Assembly (NCBI GenBank): GCA_963575745.1
Contig: CAUYUJ010009413.1
Coordinates: forward strand, 50,001-112,000
Source: Prorocentrum cordatum
Taxonomy: Eukaryota; Sar; Dinophyceae; Prorocentrales; Prorocentraceae
Reading direction: 5' to 3'
DNA length: 62,000 nt
Below are positions 31,269 to 40,269 of this stretch, one piece after another. Within the stretch, counting starts at the first letter, position 1. Every line of letters starts with the position of its first letter. A program made the position numbers and the translations under genes. The notes below the pieces were generated by a model. It did no database searches, had not been told where the DNA came from, and saw nothing but the letters and a program-made list of their open reading frames with translations.

Positions 31269-31385
31269 ACTACGGCGGATCCCGAGTCAGGGTCGGCCGC
31301 CATGCGTCCGCCTGGCGGCGCCGCCTCCCGGCTGCGCCACTGGACGCTGCTGGCCGCCGGCGGGGCCCTCGCGGGGCACCTCCGC
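31269..31385 (+). CDS. candidate first exon with signal-peptide-like start
   Basis: After CTTGCAG at 31268 come 33 nt and an ATG at 31302 in good context (GCCGCCATGC). The ATG frame has GC third positions almost throughout. It begins MRPPGGAASRLRHW followed by a hydrophobic LLAAGGALAG, a plausible cleavable signal peptide. A GT donor is available after codon 28 (CGC|GTGCGAG, 31386). The AG at 31268 could be an intron acceptor or a spliced-leader trans-splice site. A secretory N terminus would suit the 7TM protein encoded from 46 kb, but the 15-kb gap means linkage is only a guess. The frame beyond 31420 runs into a CCT array. Confidence 0.4.
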
Positions 31386-31419
31386 GTGCGAGCCATGGGG
31401 AAGACTGTGGACGAGGCTC

Positions 31420-31665
31420 CACCTCCCGCTCCTCTTCCTCCTCCTCCTCCTCCTCCTCCTCCTCCCTCCTCCCCCTCCTCCTCCTCCTCCTCCTCCTCCT
31501 CCCTCCTCCCTCCTCCCTCCTCCTCCTCCTCCTCTCCTCCTCCTCCACCTCCTCCTCTCCTCCTCCTCCTCCTCCCCGTCCTCCTCCCGTCCTCCTCCTC
31601 CTCCTCCTTTTCCTCCTCCTCCTCCTCTTCCTCCTCCTCCTCCTCTTCCTCCTCCTCTCTGCACG
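31420..31665 (+). repeat. (CCT)n microsatellite
   Basis: About 240 bp of CCT/CTC triplets with occasional CCC and TTC. Confidence 0.97.
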
Positions 31666-31667
31666 AA

Positions 31668-31862
31668 AGTAGTGGGTACGGAAAGAATGGGCACAATGCC
31701 CAACAGCAGTTCCTGTTCATCTTGAACAGGACTCGCTGTCCGCGCCTCCGCGGCCTGTGCCCATTTGAGATAGAAGGCCGCCTGCCCAACAGCGGCCGCA
31801 GTTGGTTTGGGGCAACATTTGTTGTTGGGCATTGTACCCATTTTTCCATACCCATTTCGGGC
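31668..31862. repeat. DR-D TIR element
   Basis: GTGGGTACGGAAAGAATGGG to CCATTTTTCCATACCCATTT, with AATGCCCAACAGCAG and its inverse TTGTTGTTGGGCATT inside. It abuts the CCT array. Confidence 0.85.
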
Positions 31863-31929
31863 GTCCAAAGGTTCCACCATGACTCAAGCAGTGGCAAAGC
31901 GTCCTGGCGTGCCTATAGCCCTACCAAAC

Positions 31930-32070
31930 AGTGTTCTAAGAACCTCTTGTGGTTTCCACGAACTGTTCTTAGAACATTTCTGGCGGAGTCTGTCTTGCAT
32001 TAACTCGTCAGGTTCATGTTCTGAGAACATTGTTTGTGTTATTAGAACACCTTTGGGTTCTAAGAACATT
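31930..32070. promoter_or_regulatory. cluster of GTTCTNAGAAC palindromes
   Basis: GTTCTAAGAAC at 31933 and 32057, GTTCTTAGAAC at 31965, and GTTCTGAGAAC at 32018, plus a half site TTAGAAC at about 32042. The palindromes resemble inverted NGAAN/NTTCN blocks such as heat-shock elements, or they may be pieces of a foldback repeat. No promoter can be shown here, so function is speculative. Confidence 0.3.
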
Positions 32071-32085
32071 TCGGGGTAGGACTAT

Positions 32086-32700
32086 ATGAATGCCAGGACG
32101 GTCGGCCCCTGCTCAAATGACATCCTCGAGCTGTCAAAATCGAGTAGGGGATCGACTACACACATGGTTCACCCCAGAACTACTTTCTTCCGTGGGATCT
32201 GGGAAAACATGCGTCGAATGTTCTGTATATTCACAGGGCGCTGCATATTTGTCGTGGATGCGACGGAGAACAGTAATGCTTGGGATAATCAAACCTGTAG
32301 TCCATCCCTACTCGATAAAAGTCACGACGTAAGGTTAATGTTTGTTGTGGGCCTCGGTGGACCCTCACAGGCCCCCCTCCGTGCCCATGGGTGGACGTGT
32401 CCCGAACATTTGGCCAGTCCTGACCCAGGAAGGGGTCCGAGGACCAATTTTGACATGAGGTTCGACCTCCGACGTGTGTTTCAACATGGGCTTTTTTCTT
32501 AGATGTCTGTCAGTGGGGCTCGCATCTGGGCCTCCAGACAATCAAAAGTTTAGCCAGGGCGAAGAATTGCCCCTGGGAAGGTGGTCGGGACCTCTCGGGG
32601 CGCGCATTGAAACAATCCGCGGGAGCGCGCCCTGGAATCGAGACTGCTGGATATGTATGTTCGCCTGTCGTGATGGTTCTCTTGCCCTCCTTCAGGATGC
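32086..32700. other. no gene recognised
   Basis: Lower-GC, apparently single-copy sequence. A 138-codon open frame (32086-32502) has mixed third positions and no recognisable motif. I do not call it a gene. Confidence 0.4.
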
Positions 32701-32711
32701 AACTCCTGGCA

Positions 32712-32885
32712 GGTTCAATTCAGAATCGGCGCCGGTACATCCCTGGTCGGAAATCGAGAACTAGCCTCATGTGGTTTCATCCCGCTGATTCTGGCTCAGT
32801 CCCTTCGTGATCCAGCTAAACCTCGTTTACTTTGGCGGAATCCTGGGCCTAATCCTGCCCGACACAGCTCAATGACCAATTCATC
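32712..32885 (+). repeat. DR-Q copy
   Basis: CAGAATCGGCGCCGGTACATCC ... TTCTGGCTCAGTC ... CCTGGGCCTAATCCTG; matches 18855-19015 and 56886-57010. Confidence 0.6.
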
Positions 32886-33047
32886 GGGCTTACTGGTGGA
32901 TTTTATTCGTTCTGACAATCATCTTTTAGAAACGACCAACAACAAGCAACAAATCGTTTTGACGAAGATTTCCCAGGAGTGGCTTCCTAACCTCTGGCGG
33001 CTCGATGCGCGCCCCGACCCGACCCGGCCTGCCGATGCGAGATGCCG

Positions 33048-33177
33048 GCCGGCCCCGGCGAGGGCACCCTGACGCACCGCTGGACGATGCTCAGCGGGCC
33101 CGTCGGCCTCGGCCCGAGCGCGAGCTTCGAGGTCACCCTCCGCACGGACCGGCCCTCCCCGAATTCGTACCTCCGCG
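33048..33177 (+). CDS. candidate exon, extracellular-like, unrecognised
   Basis: From about 33043 the frame reading MPAGPGEGTLTHRW, then FEVTLRTDRPSPNSYL, has G or C at nearly every third position. That is the same signature as the confirmed 7TM exons. Possible acceptor GATGCGAG at about 33042. Possible donors are GAG|GTCACC at about 33130 or CGCG|GTGGGG at 33178. Beta-strand-like composition with few hydrophobic runs would suit a luminal domain. Two TIR elements lie directly downstream between copies of a 14-bp repeat. Membership of the 7TM gene is possible but unproven. Confidence 0.4.
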
Positions 33178-33191
33178 GTGGGGTCACGTCG

Positions 33192-33322
33192 CTTGGCATC
33201 GCTCGGACGTGTGCGTTTTTCCTTCGGCGAGGACCATCGAGGAGCATTCTTGATCATGTGGCGAAGAAGCCACGCACGAACCCGAAAAAAGCACAGGGAA
33301 TGGACGTCCGAGCGATGGCCAG
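33192..33322. repeat. DR-A TIR element
   Basis: TTGGCATCGCTCGGACGTG to GACGTCCGAGCGATGGCCAG, complete. Nine bases separate it from the following DR-B element. Confidence 0.88.
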
Positions 33323-33330
33323 GTCGAGGG

Positions 33331-33523
33331 TCGGGGGCGGAAAAGAGGGGGGTGACGACGAGGGGAGGTGGATATCACGGCGGGGGCCATCATAGTTCCC
33401 CAGGTTTCATGGCGCCTCTTCTTATTTCCTTACGTCCCTGGCCCCTCCGCTGGGCCGCGCACATGCCGCCGGTCATGGTTTGTACCCCCCCCTCGTGGAC
33501 ACCCCCCTCTTGGCCGCTCCCGA
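33331..33523. repeat. DR-B TIR element
   Basis: TCGGGGGCGGAAAAGAGGG to CCTCTTGGCCGCTCCCGA, 193 bp. No TSD of its own, but DR-A plus DR-B together are bracketed by GTGGGGTCACGTCG (33178-33191 and 33524-33537). Confidence 0.88.
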
Positions 33524-33524
33524 G

Positions 33525-33628
33525 TGGGGTCACGTCGAGATTGGGACCTCGAGCTTCCAGGCTCGAGACGTCGTGGCCGTGGGGGGCCCTCTCTGGCACG
33601 GCCGGACGCAGCTCGAAGCATCGGACGG
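33525..33628 (+). CDS. candidate exon after the DR-A/DR-B pair
   Basis: Following CCCGAG at 33524 one frame reads WGHVEIGTSSFQARDVVAV then GGPLWHG, with largely G/C third positions, until DR-N begins near 33640. Joining to the preceding candidate in phase would need a donor at a codon boundary, for example GAG|GTCACC near 33130. Exact restoration across the 14-bp repeat would give a different frame, so the structure is unresolved. Confidence 0.3.
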
Positions 33629-33639
33629 GGCCAGAACGA

Positions 33640-33785
33640 GGACAGATCCATCCCAGAGCCATTCCAGAACGCTCCGAGATGGCCGCGCCGCCCGAGGCAT
33701 CCGCCAGAGCCGCCAGGTCTCAGAGATTCTCGCTTCATGCTGCCCGGTCTTGTCCGCGTGCTGGCTTCGTCTACGTACCTCTTCG
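33640..33785 (+). repeat. DR-N copy
   Basis: AACGAGGACAGATCCATCCC ... CAGGTCTCAGAGATTCTCGC ... GTGCTGGCTTCGTCTACG. Confidence 0.65.
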
Positions 33786-33954
33786 CCACGGCCGCGGCCG
33801 CAGCTCGAAGAGCTGGTGCGTCTGGGCCCCAGCTGGGGATCTTGGTGGGCCGGCCGAGGTACGTCATGTTCCTGAGCGAGTTCCAGTGGCGCTACCTCAT
33901 CTCGTCTGGAGGCTCGCGATCCTCCCTGCCCCCCCCTCAGGGGCAGCGTTCGCA

Positions 33955-34070
33955 GAAGGCCGGCCACGCGCAGATGGGGGCAGGGGGAGGGGGGAAGGCT
34001 TCTTAGAAGCACCCCTGCTTCCAAGAAGCCTTCCCTCCTCATCCTACCCCCCCTCCGCAAGCCGCCAAGA
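33955..34070. repeat. DR-J short copy
   Basis: GGGGGGAAGGCTTCTTAGAAG joined closely to CTTCCAAGAAGCCTTCCC; lacks the GGCGCGGGCC middle present at 29.1 kb. Confidence 0.65.
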
Positions 34071-34094
34071 ATGAGAGAGAAGGACACGGACAGA

Positions 34095-34265
34095 CTCGTT
34101 TGGAGTTCTGCGCGGGCTTCTTGGATCGGATCGGCGCCGGGTCCCCCTTGCGGAGCCTCCAGCGCCGTCCTTGGCGCGCTCCGCGCGCCAGCGTGGGGAT
34201 CCTGTGCAGCTGCCAGAAATTCGCGCGGACCTCCAAACGTGCTCATGTATGCCGTTGTTTGTTCT
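34095..34265. repeat. DR-E foldback element
   Basis: GCGCGGGCTTCTTGGATCGG and GCCAGAAATTCGCGCGGACC arms with a TTGGCGCGCTCCGCGCGCC centre. Confidence 0.75.
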
Positions 34266-34635
34266 CCTGCCTACTTCAGGAAGTTGGGGGGGAGATCGGC
34301 TCGGGGGGAGCGCATCGACCCCCTCCTGATAGCAGGACGCCGCCCAGGAAGGTGCGGAGTTGCTGTCGAAGACGTCTCGCCAATCTGTCGGCGATGCCTC
34401 TCCCCAGCTCAGAGGGGAAACATGATCCACCGCCAGGGAGAAAACCCATCGGGGGAGGGGGGGCGCCCCTGAGCGGTGACACGTCTGCGCGTCGTTGTGT
34501 ACTGAGTGACGCTCGGGCGTCCAGTTGCCCAAGGGCCGGCCGCTCCCCAGTGGACTCTCGGTTGCGGTGGTTTCCGTTCATCTTCTGACCAGTAGTTCCC
34601 GGCCGTGCCCACAGAGCCGGAAGGTTTGACAGGGC

Positions 34636-34800
34636 CGGCATGGGCACGAAAAGAATGGGGACGAGGACCGACTCCAGCTTCTGTCCCCTTTGGACAGGAC
34701 CTGCTGTCCATGCCGCCGCGGAAATTGTCGATTCGGCCTGAGAGTCGCTTGCCCAACAGCCGACGCTGTTTGTGTTGGACAATCGGCGGCGATGCACCAG
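34636..34800 (+). repeat. DR-D diverged copy lacking right TIR
   Basis: GGGCACGAAAAGAATGGGGA ... TGGACAGGACCTGCTGTCC ... GCTTGCCCAACAGCCG. The right inverted end is not seen; ACCAGTAGTTCCC occurs at about 34589 and 34968. Confidence 0.5.
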
Positions 34801-35099
34801 CGACGCGGCGCGATCCTCCGACCCATCTACTCGGATCCACTAGGGGAGGCCTAATTTGTCCAGGGTACCCAGGAGGGCGCCCCAATAGGTTCCAGGAAGG
34901 GCCAGAACGTCCAGTCTCGGAGCCTCGATGTGTGAGGTAGAGAGTCATTATAATTTGGCATGTGCGACCAGTAGTTCCCAACAGCGGGCAACCCTCCTCG
35001 CGCAGTGCGCGCAACGACTCGCTGGGCGGCGACTCCGCGTTCGGCCCTGGTAATGTGCTCCACACTTTGCCTTGTTGCGCCTCGGCGGGACAAGGAACA

Positions 35100-35450
35100 G
35101 CACATCACGACTGCTCCACATTCGCACCTCCAACTCCCTCCCTCCTTCATCCTCCTCTCTCGTCCTCCACCTCGTCCCCTTCCTCTCCTCTTTTTCTCGC
35201 CTCCCCACCTCCTGTCGCCTGCCTCATCTCCCCTCTCTGCTCTCTCCTCCTCCCCGTCCTCCTCTCTGATCTCGCATCTAGCATCTTCTCTCCTTACTCC
35301 TCCTCCTCGTCCTCCTTCTCCTCCTCCTCCTCTTCCTACTCTTCTTCCTCCTCCTCCTCCTCCTCCTCCTCCTCGTCGTTCTCCTCCTCCTCTCTCATCT
35401 CTCAACTCTCTCCCCCCCTCCTTCCTCCTCCCCCCCCCCCTTGGCCCAGC
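35100..35450 (+). repeat. pyrimidine-rich (CCT/TCC)n tract
   Basis: Imperfect CCT repeats ending in a C run at about 35431-35440, just upstream of the next exon-like segment. Confidence 0.85.
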
Positions 35451-35464
35451 CGGCCCCCTTGGCC

Positions 35465-35608
35465 CCATCTTTTGGGGGGCGGGAGGGCCGCGGACCGGAG
35501 GCCAGTGGTCCCCCAGAGGCTGGACCCCCTACCCGCCCTGCACCTGGCGCGCAAGCCTGGTCGACGCCGTCAACACGAGCTTCCCGGTCAGCGCTGGCGG
35601 CTCCTGGC
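35465..35608 (+). CDS. candidate exon, unrecognised
   Basis: The frame containing GGQWSPRGWTPYPPCTW and VDAVNTSFPVSAGGSW has about 95% G/C third positions and lacks stops. Trp, Pro, Cys and an N-x-S/T site (NTS) suggest an extracellular module. A long polypyrimidine tract precedes it. It ends where DR-C is inserted (TSD CTGGC, 35604-35608). No family match by eye. It could be a luminal exon of the downstream 7TM gene, or of another gene. Confidence 0.35.
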
Positions 35609-35804
35609 TCGGGCCGAACGAAAGGGGGCGATAGGGAAAGGGGGGGTTACGAAATCTGCTGCATGTAGCTGGTTTCGGCCTCGCCGCCGGGCCCATCCCT
35701 CGATACACAGGCGCCTCTCGGCGCCTCCCGGCGCCGGGAAAATCAGCTACGTGAGCTGATTCTCAAACCCCCTTTTTGCTATCCCCCCCTTTCGCCCGAC
35801 CCGA
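35609..35804. repeat. DR-C TIR element with 5-bp TSD CTGGC
   Basis: TCGGGCCGAACGAAAGGG to CTTTCGCCCGACCCGA, 196 bp, flanked by CTGGC (35604-35608 and 35805-35809). It sits at the 3' end of an exon-like segment. Confidence 0.92.
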
Positions 35805-36039
35805 CTGGCGGCGCGCACAAGGGGGTGGCGCCAGGGGGGGCGGCCTCTTAGAGACTGCCGGGAGGCGTCGCAGAGGGCGGGTCCCTGTTGGAGAAGGGCG
35901 CCCAGACCAGCTCGCGTCGGAGAGGGTCGCGACGGAAGAATTGTTTTAGCCGCGTTCGGTCTCTGCAGGGCCCTCGTCGCGCCTGGGGAGCGTCAGATTA
36001 CCCCGACGAAAATTCGCCCCACATGAGAATCTCTTCAGC

Positions 36040-36905
36040 TTGCCTGATTATTTCCTCTCGCCCCCTCCTCCTACACCCTCCTGCCTCCGCTCCTCCCCCT
36101 CTCCTCCTCCTTCTCCTCATCTTCTCTCATCCTCCTACCTCAGCCTCTTTCTGCCTCCTCCTCCTCCTCCTCCCCATGCCTCCTCAAGCACCCTGCCTCT
36201 GGCCTCATGCCTGTTGCTGCTGCTCCTCCTCCATGTCTTCCATTACCTCCTCTCGTCCTCATCCACGTCATCGTCGTCATCCTCCTCGTCTTCTTCCTCC
36301 TCCCCGTCCTCTCCCTCGTCCGCGTCCTCGTCCTCGTCCTCATCCTCCTTCTCCTACCTCCACCCCCTCATCCTCTCTCCTCCTCGTCCTCCCCCTCCTC
36401 CTCCTCTTCCTCCTCCTCCTCCGCCTCTTCCTCTTCCTCCTCCCGCTTCTCCCCCTCCTCATCTTGCCTCATCCTCCTGCCTCCGCCTCTTTCTGCCTCC
36501 TCCTCCCCATACCTCCTCAAGCCTCTTGCCTTTGGACTCCTCATACCATTACCACAACCTCTTCGCCTCTCGTCGTCGTCGTCGTCCTTCTCCTCCCCCA
36601 TCCACTTCCTCCTCCTCGTCCTACTCATTCTTCTCCTCCTCCTCCTCCTCCTTGCCCTCTTCCTCGTCCTCGTTCTCGTCCGCATCCTCCTTCTCCTACC
36701 TCCACCTCCTCCTCTCTCCTCCTCTTCCTCCTTCTCCTCCTCCTCCTCCTCCTCCCCTTCCTCTTCCTCCTTCTCCTTCTCCTCCTCATCCTCCTCCTCC
36801 ACCTCATATTCCTTTTTCTTCTCCTCCAGCCTCCTCTTCCTCCTTCTTGGGCCTCCTGCCTCCTCCTGGGGCCTCCTGGAGCCTCCTGAAGCTTCCCAGG
36901 TGCGC
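36040..36905 (+). repeat. (CCT/CTC)n-rich tract, ~860 bp
   Basis: The longest pyrimidine block in the window, with TCGTCCTC variants and two similar CTCATCTT...CCTCCTGCCTC sub-blocks. Ser/Pro/Leu ORFs in three frames are artefacts. Confidence 0.92.
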
Positions 36906-37059
36906 CCTGTAGCCTGATGGTACCTCCCGCGGCCTCCTAGGGCACTCTTTCTATGTCTGCTTAATTCGTTTTCCTGAGACATGATTTTCCCCTGTCGCAC
37001 CCCGAGGCCAGTTTTTAGGGTGGGCCGGGCGTTTCGCCTGTTCCGCACCATTTGTGACC

Positions 37060-37515
37060 CTGAAGCTTACACATTGGCTTCAGCTTCACAGATGGAGGGC
37101 GGGTGGTTTTCAAAATGTGGCTCTCGCCTCAGCGCCGCGCACATTCGTTTTGCACGCTTGTATGAGTTTCACGGATTGAGGGCGGGCTGTTTTCAAAGTG
37201 TGGATCTCGCCTTTGCGCTGCGCGCATTCGTTTTAAGGATGTGCAGGAGTTTCACGGATTGAGGGCGGTCTCTTTTCAATGTGTGGTTCTCGCTGTAGCG
37301 ACGCGCGCATTCGTTTTAAACATGTGCAAAAGTTTCACGGATTGAGGGCGACCCGTTTTCAAAATGTGGTTCTCGCCTGAGTGCCGCGCACAGTCGTATT
37401 GAAGATCTGCACGAGTTTCGCGAATTGAGGCCAGTCCCTTTTCGAAATGTGGTTCCCGCCGTAGCGCCACACACATTCGTTTATAACATGTGCGAGGGTT
37501 TCGCGGGTTCCAATG
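37060..37515 (+). repeat. ~83-bp tandem repeat, about 5.5 units
   Basis: Units of the form GAGTTTCACGGATTGAGGGC, then GTTTTCAAARTGTGG, CTCGCC and GCGCATTCGTTTT. Two more diverged ~75-bp repeats follow (GTTGATTCGCGGTGTTGCAG at 37575; GTTGATCCGTGGCGTAGGAA at 37650). Confidence 0.9.
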
Positions 37516-37933
37516 ATCAAAGTACCAAACATTGTGTTTTTGAAGGATTCATACTTTTGCGGCTGCAGCAGTTGCGTTGATTCGCGGTGTTGCAGTCCCA
37601 AGAAAGGGGTTATGGCACAATTCAAGATCATCAAAGCGCAACAGTCAGGTTGATCCGTGGCGTAGGAATCCCGGGAACAATGGTTTGGCATGCTTCAGGG
37701 TCTTCAAACGGTTGTCTTCCAACGAGGCAGTTCCCTCAATGGACATGCACCGTTGTAGGGGCCTATGAAAGGGGGGGCTTGGTGGGAGGGTTCATTCCAA
37801 CATCGTTGATGACTCTTGGGTTTACACTGGTCCATCTTCTTCTCCTCATCCTGGCTCCTCGTTCTCGTTCTCACCCACCTTCTCGTCCTGCCTCCTCCTG
37901 CCTCCTGCGTCCTGCCTCCTCCTGCTGCTCCTC

Positions 37934-38007
37934 CGGTGCGAGTGGGGACTGCCCGGCGTTGCGCCGTTAGTGACCCTCGCACCGTTGCTCCCCTGCCCCG
38001 CGCACGG
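37934..38007 (+). repeat. 74-bp direct repeat, copy 1
   Basis: CGGTGCGAGTGGGGACTGCC to CCCCGCGCACGG, identical to 38224-38297. It contains complementary arms GGTGCGAG/CTCGCACC around an inner GGCGTTGCGCC hairpin. No tRNA or known RNA fold recognised. Confidence 0.92.
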
Positions 38008-38040
38008 AAGGAGCAGATCCGCTGCACTTAGGGGCCCCTT

Positions 38041-38205
38041 AAGTGCAGCGGGCTGTCTTGGCCTCCATCGCGTCGATGCTCGAGCTGGCTCGAAGGGGCC
38101 TGCATCCCAAGGCGGGCGAGCCCCTCGAGCCGCTTGTTTTCTCGGAGCTCGGGGTGCCTGCGATGCTCAGCAGGCGCCCGAGCCCGAGGCACCTGAATAG
38201 TGGGC
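38041..38205 (+). CDS. candidate exon between two identical 74-bp repeats
   Basis: After a GCACTTAGGGGCCCCTTAAGTGC-type palindrome, one frame reads VQRAVLASIASMLELARRG, then EPLVFSELGVPAMLS, with high G/C at third positions. An amphipathic helix is likely in the first part. The other frames are poorer. I do not recognise the family, and splice ends are not clear (possible start after CTTAAG at 38042). It may be an exon or an exon-derived duplicated piece. Confidence 0.3.
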
Positions 38206-38223
38206 GGGTGCGGGCGGGGGGCG

Positions 38224-38297
38224 CGGTGCGAGTGGGGACTGCCCGGCGTTGCGCCGTTAGTGACCCTCGCACCGTTGCTCCCCTGCCCCGCGCACGG
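38224..38297 (+). repeat. 74-bp direct repeat, copy 2
   Basis: Identical to 37934-38007, offset 290 bp. The sequences outside differ on both sides. Confidence 0.92.
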
Positions 38298-38394
38298 CGC
38301 GGAGAGCGCCCCTTGTTGGATGAGGGCCCTCTCTCGTTCTTTTTTTCGAGGCGTGTTCGTGATTCACCTGCACGCTCTCGGCACTGTCCTCACT

Positions 38395-38515
38395 GTCCCC
38401 TCCTCCTCGTCCTCCTCCTCCTCCTCCTTGTCCTCCTCCTCCTCCTCCTCCTCTTCCTCCTTCTTCTCCTCCTCCTCCTCATCCTTCTCCTCATCCTCGT
38501 CCTGCCACTTCCTCT
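38395..38515 (+). repeat. (CCT)n microsatellite
   Basis: CCTCCT with TCGTCC and TTCTCC variants, followed by a degenerate GCCTCCTGG stretch to about 38950. Confidence 0.92.
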
Positions 38516-38929
38516 GGCCTCCTCCTGCATACCCCATTGAGCCTCCTGCCTGCTCCTGGGGCCTCCCGTTGCCTCCTGGAGCCTCCAGGAGCTCCTGGAG
38601 CCTGGCCTCCTCGCGTCCTCATGTGTCAACGACGCATCTGTAATTTCGTAGGATGTGATAATCTATGCTGTAGCTAGCAAGATCGAGGCCTTTGGGTCCT
38701 GCTACAAGCTGGAGCCGGGCCTCCTGGAGCCTCCTCGGGCCTCCGGGGACCTCCCGGGGTCCAGGTTAAGTAGCCTCCTGGAGAATTCCTGGAGCCTTTC
38801 AGTCAGGGCTTCCTGGTGGCTCTGAGGCTTTCTGCGGCCGCTGGGGCCTCCTGGTGCCGCTTTGGGCCTTCTGGGGCTTCCCGTGGCTTTCCTGAAGCCT
38901 CGTGGGTGTCCTGTGACCTTCGAAGGCTT

Positions 38930-40262
38930 TCCGAGGGCTCCCGCTCGAGACTTCCTCGCGATTCACTCGCTGACGAGGCTCCCGCTCGAGACATCCTCCA
39001 GATTCAAGCCTGGGGGGGCAAGAAGTGACGCAGTTGCAAAATCCGGATGACCCCCTTCGGATTCCAGCACGGAGGTGGGAGCCCACCAGGGTTAAGTTGG
39101 GCCTGTTCCTCGACAGGAGGAATAGTCGAAGCTAGTAAAACATATCCAGTGGCAATTTTCTTCTATTTCTGACTATGTTTGCATCTGTCCTGAGTGTCTT
39201 CTATTTTTCTTCCCAAATCCCCTCTGTAGGAGGACCCGCCCGACCTGACACCAGGGAGGGCAGATCCAAGCTGGATGAGCCCAGGCACCAGCATGACGTG
39301 CGGGCCCCATAGGGAGCGGGTGCCCCCGCTCGAGACGTCCTCACGAGTCTCCCTGCTGTGTTCGGGTGCCTTTCCTGCTGCACTACGCCGATGACCCGCT
39401 CGGAATGCCAACATGATCTGCGGGCCCCAAAAGGAGGGGGCTCCCGCCGGAAACTTCCTCGCAATTCACTCGCAGACGAGGCCCCCGCTCGAGACATCCT
39501 CACGATTTGCTCCTTGGGGTTGCTCAGGTGCTATGCCTGGTCGAGTTGTCCGATGACCCGCTCGAATTACCAACATGAAGTGCGGGCCCCAAGGGGGATT
39601 GGCTCCAGCCCGAGACTCCCTCGCAATTCATTTACAGACGATTGTCCCCGCTCGAGACATCTTCTCGATTTGCCATCTCAGAGTGCTCCAGTGCGATGCC
39701 CCGTAGTGTTTTCCGATGACCCACTCGGATTGCCAACATGAAGCGCGGGCCCCATAGGGAGAGGGCTCCCGCCGGAGACTTTCTTGCAATTCACTTACAG
39801 ACGAGGCCCCCATTCGAGACAGCCTCACGATTTGCCGCCTTGGGGCGCTCAAGTGCCATGCCTGGTGGAATTTCCGATGACCCCCTCGGATTACCAACAT
39901 GAAGTGCGGGCCCCATAGGGAGTGGGCTCCCGCCTTTGACTTCCTCGCACAGTTGAAGCCCCTGCTGGAGACATCCTCATGATTTGCCTCGTTGTGGCGC
40001 TCAAGTGCTATGCCTGGTCGAGTTGTCCGATGACCTTCCCGGATTCCCAGCATGAAGCGCGGGCCCCATAGTGAGCGGGCTCCCGCTGGAGACTTCCCTG
40101 CAATTCACTTACAAACGAGGCCCCCACTCGAGACATCCTTACGATTTGCCGCCTTGGGGTTGCTCAAATGCCATGCCTGGTCGAGCTTTCCGAAGACCCG
40201 CTCGAATTACCAACATGAAGTGCGGGCACAACAGGGAGGGGGCTCCCGCTCGTGACTTTCTC
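38930..40262 (+). repeat. ~160-bp satellite, six to seven units
   Basis: Monomers contain CAACATGAAGTGCGGGCCCC, GAGGGGGCTCCCGCYCGAGA, TTCCTCGCAATTCACT and GAGACATCCTCACGATTTGC, repeating at about 39290, 39410, 39570, 39735, 39895, 40050 and 40210. A partial unit at 38930-39010 is cut off from the rest by DR-F at about 39085-39245. The GAGACATCCTC phrase is shared with the 61-bp array at 60.4 kb. Confidence 0.88.
39085..39245 (+). repeat. DR-F element inside the satellite region
   Basis: AAGTTGGGCCTGTTCCTCGAC at the left and CCCTCTGTAGGAGGACCCG at the right, with an AT-richer interior. Confidence 0.75.
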
Positions 40263-40269
40263 AAGGTGA

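Noticed and set aside
32086-32502. 138-codon frame
   Set aside because: Mixed third positions, no motif, no splice or start context.
36040-36912. Pro/Ser-rich frames up to 333 codons
   Set aside because: Three overlapping frames over a CCT array; not protein-coding.
37934-37985. tRNA or small structured RNA gene
   Set aside because: A hairpin is present, but no cloverleaf, anticodon arm or box motifs; kept only as a repeat.
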